A model generated the notes under the pieces. That model made no database searches. It was not told the DNA's origin and saw only the letters and a list, made by a program, of their open reading frames with translations. A stretch of DNA of 22,046 bases from JADJLQ01 sp034439915 (GTDB lineage Bacteria; Bacteroidota; Bacteroidia; Chitinophagales; Saprospiraceae), in the NCBI GenBank assembly GCA_034439915.1, contig JAWXBI010000200.1, positions 1-22,046 on the forward strand, in the 5' to 3' direction. Positions 16,382 to 22,046 of this stretch are shown in pieces. A program made the position numbers and the translations under genes. Every line of letters begins with the position of its first letter. Position 1 is the stretch's first letter.

Positions 16382-16582
16382 GGGGTTGTACCCCGAAAAT
16401 CCCAAAACGTTCCTAGTGTTATTGCAATTTCTTAAACTCTGGTAATGTCGGAGCACAGCTCCTCCAGAACGATTTTTAAAGTATGGTAATGCCGGAGTTT
16501 AACGCCTCCAAAACGATTATGGTAATGTCGGAGCACAGCTCCTCCAAAACGGTAATGTTTGGAGCACAGCTCCTCCAAAACG
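16382..16582. repeat. Second hairpin-repeat array
   Basis: Five hairpins with 5-bp stems and 3-nt loops lie at 16382-16394 (GGGGT-TGT-ACCCC), 16450-16462, 16530-16542 and 16561-16573 (all GGAGC-ACA-GCTCC), and 16494-16506 (GGAGT-TTA-ACGCC, one mismatch). Most sit in a unit of about 30 bp that starts GGTAATGTC and ends CTCCAAAACG. The first hairpin keeps the flanks seen at 123-150 (CAGTT-TTGAGG and CCGAAAA). The last hairpin ends 9 bp before the oxidoreductase stop codon. No T-run follows any hairpin on either strand, so they are not ordinary terminators. Confidence 0.9.
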
Positions 16583-17896
16583 TTAAGCAACTGGTGCCCA
16601 TCCTTTTTGATATTCTCTTTTCCAAAGACCCATTGCCGCTTTGTCTTTTAAAATATGACCATTGGTGGGATCACAATGCAAAGTATTTCCTGTTCGTTGT
16701 GCGATATTAGCCAGATGACATAAAAGAACACTTTTACTTGCTTCCTCGATGGATGAATTGAGTTTTACATTTCCCCGAATCGTTTCAATAAAATTTTCAA
16801 GATGTAGTTTGTCCAATTGAGCAGCTGGACTCACTGTATTCTGTGCATTCACCGCTACTTTGGAATCAACGTGATCTGTAATTTTATTGTTGAGGTCATA
16901 TACTTTGTATGATCCACCACCATCATTGACTAATGTGCCCTGGTCTCCATGCACGATAAACCCGCGCCCACTGCCTTCAATCGGGTAATCGTTGCAGCTC
17001 CTGCCTTCCCAGGTAATATTTTTTCCACCATTAAATTCCCAACCTGCAGTCTGGGTATCCGGTGTTTGCCAATCATCCTTGTAAGCATAGCGCCCTCCGG
17101 TAGAGGTCACTTTGACCGGATAATCAACTCCTAAAAACCAACGGGCGCAATCAACCTCATGGGTTCCGTTGTTACAGGCTTCGCCGGTTCCCCAATGCCA
17201 AAACCAATGCCAGTTGTAATGCACCAGATTGTCTTTAAAAGGCATACGCGGAGCGGGTCCCTGCCATAAATCAAAATCGAGCGTTGACGGGATTGGGGTG
17301 GTTTTTCCTACCCCTATAGGTTTTCGTTTATTGGTATACCAGGTTTTGACAAAATACGGGTTGCCGATCAAACCTTCTTTAACCCGTTTGACGGCTTCAA
17401 TCAGGGTAGGGTATGATCGTCGTTGATTGCCCATTTGAACAATGGGTTTATATTTTTTTGACGCCTGTACCAATAGTTCCCCTTCAGCCGGATTATGGCC
17501 ACAAGGTTTTTCCACATAAACATGTTTGCCATTGGTGATACCCAAAATGGAGGCGGGCGTATGCCAATGGTCAGGAGTGGCAATAGCAATGGCATCCAGG
17601 TCCGTCAGGGTAACTAATTTTCGGATGTCTTTAATAACGGTAGGTGTTTTGCCGGTAGAATGCAACGCTTTGATCCCGTTGGCAATGGCTTTGTCTTCAA
17701 CATCACAGATATAGGCTACTTCTACATTGGGAATCTGGGCAAAATATTCTGCCAGCCAGGACCCCCGGCTGTAGACCCCTGCTACACCCAATACTACTTT
17801 GTTGGACGGGGCTTGTTTTCCGAATATAGGAAAGGGTAAAATGGTGATGCCGGCGAATGCACCAGTGTTTTTCAAAAAGGATCTCCTATTGACCAT
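16583..17896 (-). CDS. Tat-exported Gfo/Idh/MocA family oxidoreductase
   Basis: NAD(P)-dependent sugar oxidoreductase of 437 residues. The N-terminus carries a twin-arginine signal (RRSFLK at 4-9, then a hydrophobic stretch to about 26), so the protein is exported folded, probably with bound cofactor. A Rossmann domain follows with GVAGVYSRG at 37-45. The family motif is YVEKPCGHNPAE (Glu129-Lys130-Pro131), and the C-terminal alpha/beta domain contains THEVDCARWFLG, where the His and Asp are the likely catalytic residues. The last part (HLENFIETIRGN) is typical of Bacteroidota members annotated as dehydrogenases or glycosidase-like enzymes. Substrate unknown; the neighbouring glycosidases suggest a hexose or sugar derivative. 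It is divergent from the GH29 gene, with 162 bp between starts and no clear promoter box. Confidence 0.93.
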   Translation of the reverse strand: MVNRRSFLKNTGAFAGITILPFPIFGKQAPSNKVVLGVAGVYSRGSWLAEYFAQIPNVEVAYICDVEDKAIANGIKALHSTGKTPTVIKDIRKLVTLTDLDAIAIATPDHWHTPASILGITNGKHVYVEKPCGHNPAEGELLVQASKKYKPIVQMGNQRRSYPTLIEAVKRVKEGLIGNPYFVKTWYTNKRKPIGVGKTTPIPSTLDFDLWQGPAPRMPFKDNLVHYNWHWFWHWGTGEACNNGTHEVDCARWFLGVDYPVKVTSTGGRYAYKDDWQTPDTQTAGWEFNGGKNITWEGRSCNDYPIEGSGRGFIVHGDQGTLVNDGGGSYKVYDLNNKITDHVDSKVAVNAQNTVSPAAQLDKLHLENFIETIRGNVKLNSSIEEASKSVLLCHLANIAQRTGNTLHCDPTNGHILKDKAAMGLWKREYQKGWAPVA

Positions 17897-18058
17897 GATT
17901 ATTAAGTTTAAAGAGTTGAAATGCTAATATAATACTTATTCTATTGAACGGATTATTTTGAAGATTTGCCCATAGCTAAGTACTCGTCCGATATATTTTT
18001 TAGCGTGTAATGCCCGGTAATAAATATAAACGATGTATTATAAGTCTTATTTTTATGA

Positions 18059-19501
18059 ATGCGTTTATTCAACTTTATTTTATTTGTTTTCCTCGGTATA
18101 AATTGGAGCATTGGTTTTGCCCAAATCCATCAATATATTGCCCCAAAGGATTCTCTGGTCAAGGTTCATCTCCGCGATTGGCAAGATCTCAAATTTGGCT
18201 TGTTCATGCATTGGGGGCCTTACAGTCAATGGAGTATCGTTGAAAGTTGGAGTTTGTGTCCGGAAGATGAAGGATGGACTCAGCGCAAAGGGGTATATGC
18301 AGAGAATTATTTTGACTACGTAAAAGCCTATGAACGTTTGCAGACCACATTCAATCCAGTCCAATTTAATCCTCAAAAATGGGTCGACGCGGCCCATCAT
18401 GCCGGTATGAAATATATGATATTTACTACGAAGCACCACGATGGCTTTTGTATGTTTGATTCCAGGCAGACCGATTATACCATTACCAATGCCAAAAGTG
18501 CATTTTCCACCTCACCCCGCTCCAATGTGACTAAAGAAATATTTCAGGCATTCAGGAATCAGGGCTTCAAAATCGGCGCATATTTTTCAAAACCCGATTG
18601 GCATAATACGGATTATTGGTGGCCCTACTTTCCCCCCTTAGACCGGAATGTCAATTACGATCCAAAAAAATACCCTGATAAATGGAATGCTTTTAAATCG
18701 TTTACGTTTAATCAGATCGAGGAGCTGATGCGGGATTATGGCAAAGTAGATATTTTATGGCTGGATGGGGGATGGGTCAGGCCTTTAAAAACGGTAGACC
18801 GCTCGGTGTCCTGGCAAAAAACAATATCAAAGGATCAAGACATTGACCTTCCAAGGATAGCTGCTATGGCGAGAACTCATCAGCCCGGCCTTATTGTAGT
18901 GGATCGTTCGGTTATCGGTGAATTTGAAAATTATACCACTCCGGAACAAGAAGTGCCGGAGAAGCCATTGCCGTATCCCTGGGAAACCTGTATGACGATG
19001 GGCAACAGCTGGAGTTATGTGAAAGGAGATCAGTATAAATCGACCAATCAATTGATCCATCTTTTGGTCAAAATCGTATCCCGTGGAGGTAATCTGTTAT
19101 TAAATATAGGGCCTGGTCCTGATGGTGATTGGGATCCAGTGGCTTATCGCAGATTGTCTGAAATTGGCGATTGGATGAAAATCAATTCAGCTTGTATCTA
19201 TGGCACTAAGCCGATAGCACCGTATTCTTCAGGCAATGTTTTTTTTACGCAGAATAGTCTGAACAATGAAGTTTCAAACACCATATATGCTATTTATCTA
19301 TTGGAAGAAAACAATCCCTTTCCGCCCGGGCAGCTTTTGATCAAAGGTTTAAGTTTAGGTAGAAACAGTAAGATCATGAGTCTGGAGATTCAACAAAACC
19401 TGCCCTGGTCTATTACCAATGGGGAGCTTAAGATTTCCCTGAAAGGGATAGAAGGTAGTATAAAACATGCCCTGGTGCTTAAAATAGTGAATGTAAAATG
19501 A
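18059..19501 (+). CDS. Exported GH29 alpha-L-fucosidase
   Basis: Retaining alpha-L-fucosidase of glycoside hydrolase family 29, 480 residues. Residues 1-22 form a signal peptide ending GFAQ, so it acts in the periplasm or outside. Signature segments are KFGLFMHWGPYS near 45-56, FTTKHHDGFCMFDS (122-135) with substrate-binding histidines 126-127, and DILWLDGGW (231-239), where Asp236 is the catalytic nucleophile. RGGNLLLNIGPGPDGDW near 345 is also diagnostic. A small C-terminal beta domain begins around residue 390. The start is the ATG at 18059; the ATG at 18055 is out of frame. Its stop codon overlaps the ATG of the zinc dehydrogenase (ATGA), indicating translational coupling. The linkage specificity (alpha-1,2/1,3/1,4/1,6) is not readable. 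Confidence 0.95.
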   Translation: MRLFNFILFVFLGINWSIGFAQIHQYIAPKDSLVKVHLRDWQDLKFGLFMHWGPYSQWSIVESWSLCPEDEGWTQRKGVYAENYFDYVKAYERLQTTFNPVQFNPQKWVDAAHHAGMKYMIFTTKHHDGFCMFDSRQTDYTITNAKSAFSTSPRSNVTKEIFQAFRNQGFKIGAYFSKPDWHNTDYWWPYFPPLDRNVNYDPKKYPDKWNAFKSFTFNQIEELMRDYGKVDILWLDGGWVRPLKTVDRSVSWQKTISKDQDIDLPRIAAMARTHQPGLIVVDRSVIGEFENYTTPEQEVPEKPLPYPWETCMTMGNSWSYVKGDQYKSTNQLIHLLVKIVSRGGNLLLNIGPGPDGDWDPVAYRRLSEIGDWMKINSACIYGTKPIAPYSSGNVFFTQNSLNNEVSNTIYAIYLLEENNPFPPGQLLIKGLSLGRNSKIMSLEIQQNLPWSITNGELKISLKGIEGSIKHALVLKIVNVK

Positions 19502-20544
19502 AAGCACTCACTTTTACCGGCTTACAATCTATCACCTGCGAATCCGTTCCTGACCCCGCCTTACTTGAAGGCACCGATGTCATAGTTAAGACTGATTTTT
19601 GCGCTATTTGCGGATCAGATCTTCATATATTTCATGGGCGAGAAGCAGGCATAGATCACCACACCGTTATGGGTCATGAATTTGCGGGTGAGGTGGTCGA
19701 CGTCGGAAAAAGAATAAGGACCTTACAGCGTGGCGACAAAGTTGTCAGTCCATTTTCTACTGCTTGCGGTCAATGTTTTTATTGTAATATAGGATTGAGT
19801 GCACGATGTATTCACAATCAGATCTATGGCTGGGTAGAAGAGGGAAAGGGTTTGCAAGGTGCTCAGGCTGAGTATGTAAGGGTTCCGATGGCGGATACTA
19901 CATTATTAAAGTACGAGCCCTTTGGTATATCAGGCGATCTGGCATTATTGGCAGGTGATATATTCAGTACCGGATATTATGGAGCACAATTATCAGAAAT
20001 TAAAGTTGCTACTATTGTGGCTGTCATTGGGTGTGGTCCGGTGGGTTTAATGGCAGTTTTAAGTTCAAATATTCTGGGGGCAAAAACCGTTTTAGCTATA
20101 GATACCATTGAGTCAAGGTTACAACTGGCAGAGACAATGGGAGCTATAAAGTTGGATCCCCGGGAACAAATTATTGAAGCCATAAATCAACTCACGAGTG
20201 GAAGGGGAGTTGATGCCGTAATCGAAGCTGTGGGAAATGAGTCCGCTCAAGCATTGGCATTTCAAATAGTGCGACCGGGAGGTATTATTGCCACAATCGG
20301 CGTGCACACTGCAGATCATTTTGTTTTTAAACCGGCAGATATATACAATAAGAATATTACGTATAAAAGCGGTCGGTGCCCGGCGCGCTCTTTGATGGGA
20401 ACCACTTTGCCTTTGATAGCTGACTATACTCCGTTGTTATCCACTCTGATTACCCATCGATTGAACCTGGAGGATGGGGTGAAGGGGTATGATATATTTG
20501 ACAAGAAAAAAGACGGTTGTATTAAGGTTTTTTTTGAGTTTTAA
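19498..20544 (+). CDS. Zinc-dependent alcohol dehydrogenase family protein
   Basis: Medium-chain dehydrogenase, 348 residues, cytoplasmic. The catalytic zinc is set by Cys38 in CAICGSD and by the GHEFAGE block (His60, Glu61). The structural zinc lobe has all four cysteines at Cys90, Cys93, Cys96 and Cys104 (spacing 2-2-7). The NAD(P) site is VIGCGPVGLMAV, and ALLAGDIFSTGYYGA precedes it as in the threonine-dehydrogenase-like/COG1063 subgroup. It starts inside the GH29 stop codon (4-bp overlap), so it is probably translated with it and may oxidise the released sugar or a downstream intermediate; that link is inference. A 22-bp palindrome lies 50 bp after the stop codon. Confidence 0.93.
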   Translation: MKALTFTGLQSITCESVPDPALLEGTDVIVKTDFCAICGSDLHIFHGREAGIDHHTVMGHEFAGEVVDVGKRIRTLQRGDKVVSPFSTACGQCFYCNIGLSARCIHNQIYGWVEEGKGLQGAQAEYVRVPMADTTLLKYEPFGISGDLALLAGDIFSTGYYGAQLSEIKVATIVAVIGCGPVGLMAVLSSNILGAKTVLAIDTIESRLQLAETMGAIKLDPREQIIEAINQLTSGRGVDAVIEAVGNESAQALAFQIVRPGGIIATIGVHTADHFVFKPADIYNKNITYKSGRCPARSLMGTTLPLIADYTPLLSTLITHRLNLEDGVKGYDIFDKKKDGCIKVFFEF

Positions 20545-20593
20545 AAACTACTTTGTCCAAGTCACGGGGTATTGTAATTTCATTTAATCCAAT

Positions 20594-20615
20594 TTTTTGC
20601 AGTTGACTGCAAAAA
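20594..20615. promoter_or_regulatory. Perfect 22-bp palindrome
   Basis: TTTTTGCAGT and ACTGCAAAAA are exact inverted arms around a TG centre. The T-run is on the 5' side and the A-run on the 3' side on both strands, the reverse of a normal intrinsic terminator. A dimeric-regulator operator is therefore as plausible as an mRNA-end hairpin. It lies 49 bp after the dehydrogenase stop codon and about 190 bp before the T9SS gene. Confidence 0.5.
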
Positions 20616-20749
20616 TTGCCCGATTTAAATTGAAATCCAGGTAGCGAAGTCGGCTCTATTTACATTTAATAGTGATAATAATTTACGTTAAAATGATATT
20701 TATGTAAATTTTAAACTTAAAGTTGTAAAGTATAGCTAAGGATGGCCTA

Positions 20750-20757
20750 TATCTTTG
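20750..20757 (+). promoter_or_regulatory. -7 box for the T9SS cargo gene
   Basis: TATCTTTG matches TAnnTTTG, with a TTG at 20723-20725, 24 bp upstream. It lies 50 bp before the ATG at 20808 and downstream of an in-frame ATG at 20742, arguing against the earlier start. Confidence 0.55.
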
Positions 20758-20807
20758 AAACTGAGGAATCTTCGCTTCCAACAAAAATCACCAACAATTA
20801 TTACACA

Positions 20808-22016
20808 ATGATTAGAACACTTTTTTTAGCTCTTGGCTTATTGCAAATTGACTTATTATTTGCACAGGACACCATTAAATATACCAGTTTCGAAGGGGAT
20901 ACTTCAGAATGGCAGGGAATTGTTATTGGCAGTCCTGGCGATAGTTCTTACTTGATAGTCGGAGATACGACTTCTGGATATAACGATATTCCATTCAGAC
21001 AGCGCCTGGGCAAAGGGATCAGGTCCTGGCAAATAAATAACGGACAGAGCGGGATTCTACTTGATTCAACGCAAATCGCCCAATACGATAGTACGAGCCT
21101 GAGCATCCGATTTTCCGGTACATCGACTGATCCGGGCGAAGGGCTTGATGCAAATGATACAATTAAATTTTTTATAGCGTTGAACGGAGCAGGTTTTTCT
21201 GAGATCCCTAATTTGATCATCACTGGTTCGGACAACGCCACTTTTGGTTTTGATGGAGATTCGGTGATCTACTTAAAAGTGGATACTTCAGTGGTGGACA
21301 GTTCAGTTGTTTACAGTGTCCCATTTGGGGTCCTGGACACATTGAACACAGCCTCTACCGTAGTTTTTGATATTTTGTCAGGTTCTTTCAATATTGGGGT
21401 TATGATCCTTGTTTCCAATAATCAGACTTCCGAAGTTTGGAATATTGACGATATCATACTCAGTGGACAGCTCGAAAGGGCCCTGCCCATCAGCCTGAAT
21501 AGCTTGAAGGTTAAAAAGCACAATAACGGGGTTGAAATAAAATGGTCTGCGGGCTTTGAACCCAATGGGTTAGATTATGCCGTTGAGCGAAGCCAGAACG
21601 GACACATTTTCCATCCATTGGATATCATATCCGCGAACTCAGGAGAAGATAATATGCAATGGTATACTTACCTGGATCAATCTCCTGCAGCGGCGTGGAA
21701 TTATTACCGAATCAAACAAATCTATGCAGACGGCAATTTTGAGTACAGTGAAATAAAATCAATATATATCAATGCCGGAAAGAGTACTATTATCTATCCG
21801 ACAATTATCCAGGATAAATTAAACATCAGTTCAAATGTGTTGAATTGGAAACGATTTCAGATTGTGGATTCCCGGGGACAGCGTATCAGGACGGGCCCGA
21901 TCAACCTTGTAAATAATACGACGCAAATTCCATTGGCAGATTGCAGCCCGGGCGTATATTTTATTTCATTGATTTCCGGCTCGGATATGCAAACCTTCAC
22001 CTTTCTCAAAAATTAG
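20808..22016 (+). CDS. Secreted protein with T9SS type A sorting domain
   Basis: The 402-residue secreted protein has a signal peptide (residues 1-20, ending LLFAQ) and a type A T9SS C-terminal sorting domain of about 75 residues. That domain opens with IIYPTIIQDKLNI and ends in a typical short beta pattern (SPGVYFISLISG, then TFTFLKN). Type IX machinery would carry it across the outer membrane and usually anchor it to the surface. The N-terminal 210 residues (DTIKYTSFEGD, WQGI, SIRFSGTS) resemble a beta-sandwich domain seen in such adhesins or enzymes, but no catalytic motif is visible. A fibronectin-III-like region (VKKHNNGVEIKWSAG, AVERSQNG) spans about 227-315. A longer frame begins at 20742, but the signal peptide and promoter favour 20808. 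Function is unknown. Confidence 0.87.
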   Translation: MIRTLFLALGLLQIDLLFAQDTIKYTSFEGDTSEWQGIVIGSPGDSSYLIVGDTTSGYNDIPFRQRLGKGIRSWQINNGQSGILLDSTQIAQYDSTSLSIRFSGTSTDPGEGLDANDTIKFFIALNGAGFSEIPNLIITGSDNATFGFDGDSVIYLKVDTSVVDSSVVYSVPFGVLDTLNTASTVVFDILSGSFNIGVMILVSNNQTSEVWNIDDIILSGQLERALPISLNSLKVKKHNNGVEIKWSAGFEPNGLDYAVERSQNGHIFHPLDIISANSGEDNMQWYTYLDQSPAAAWNYYRIKQIYADGNFEYSEIKSIYINAGKSTIIYPTIIQDKLNISSNVLNWKRFQIVDSRGQRIRTGPINLVNNTTQIPLADCSPGVYFISLISGSDMQTFTFLKN

Positions 22017-22026
22017 AGGAATAGAT

Positions 22027-22046
22027 GCCACAGAGACGCAGAAGGG
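22027..22046. repeat. Partial intergenic repeat at window edge
   Basis: The last 20 bases (GCCACAGAGACGCAGA and onward), just after the T9SS gene, resemble a dispersed intergenic motif I recall from many environmental bacterial genomes. Only part lies in the window, so this is a weak call. Confidence 0.25.

Larger units (their letters stand above)
16249..16582. other. Gene-free stretch upstream of the symporter
   Basis: This 334-bp stretch between the symporter start and the oxidoreductase stop codon holds a promoter-like element near the symporter (16276-16307) and a hairpin-repeat array (16382-16582). No credible gene is seen; short open frames here only translate the repeats. Confidence 0.75.

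Noticed and set aside
16483..16710. 75-residue plus-strand frame
   Set aside because: It translates the hairpin repeats and the antisense of the Gfo/Idh 3' end.
20742..20807. Longer start of the T9SS protein
   Set aside because: The extra 22 residues precede a good signal peptide, and the promoter box lies within them.

Overview
The window comes from a bacterium of the phylum Bacteroidota, probably a free-living Saprospiria/Chitinophagia-type organism (the class is inference). Supporting signs are a type IX secretion C-terminal sorting domain at the right end, a DUF4286 gene, a DUF5117-type zinc metalloprotease lipoprotein, and several exact copies of the Bacteroidota -7 promoter box TAnnTTTG placed just upstream of genes. 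Genes mostly lack Shine-Dalgarno sequences. I see no phage, plasmid, transposase, CRISPR, rRNA or tRNA signal.

Layout. 1-440: an array of a long repeat with nested 13-bp microrepeats and small hairpins, running off the left edge. 536-3806 (minus): aspartyl-tRNA synthetase and a DUF1343/NamZ-like protein. 3845-8123 (plus): an exported M20 amidohydrolase and a metalloprotease lipoprotein, with a small stop-interrupted antisense reading frame between them. 8124-8435: a gene-free stretch with a terminator and a promoter. 8436-12986 (plus): a five-gene run of an exported protein of unknown function, DUF4286, acyl-CoA dehydrogenase, site-2 protease and an alkylglycerol-monooxygenase-like membrane hydroxylase. 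12992-13047: a heptanucleotide repeat between convergent genes. 13028-17896 (minus): GH1 beta-glucosidase coupled to a sodium:solute symporter, a second hairpin-repeat array, and a Tat-exported Gfo/Idh oxidoreductase. 18059-20544 (plus): an exported GH29 alpha-L-fucosidase translationally coupled to a zinc alcohol dehydrogenase. 20808-22016 (plus): a secreted T9SS cargo protein.

How the genes fit together. The right half looks like a small glycan-utilisation region. An exported fucosidase could release sugar, Tat-exported and cytoplasmic dehydrogenases could oxidise sugar units, and a Na+ symporter next to a signal-less GH1 enzyme suggests import of an intact glycoside followed by cytoplasmic cleavage. 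No SusC/SusD pair or fucose isomerase/kinase is present. The middle operon has a lipid and membrane flavour (ether-lipid-type hydroxylase, acyl-CoA oxidation, intramembrane protease).

The most unusual element is a family of tiny hairpins (5-bp stem, 3-nt loop, followed by CTCC and an A-run). It occurs at two loci about 16 kb apart, and the stems differ by paired, compensating changes. The second clear oddity is the antisense frame at 5280-5456, which reads like a real protein broken by one stop codon.
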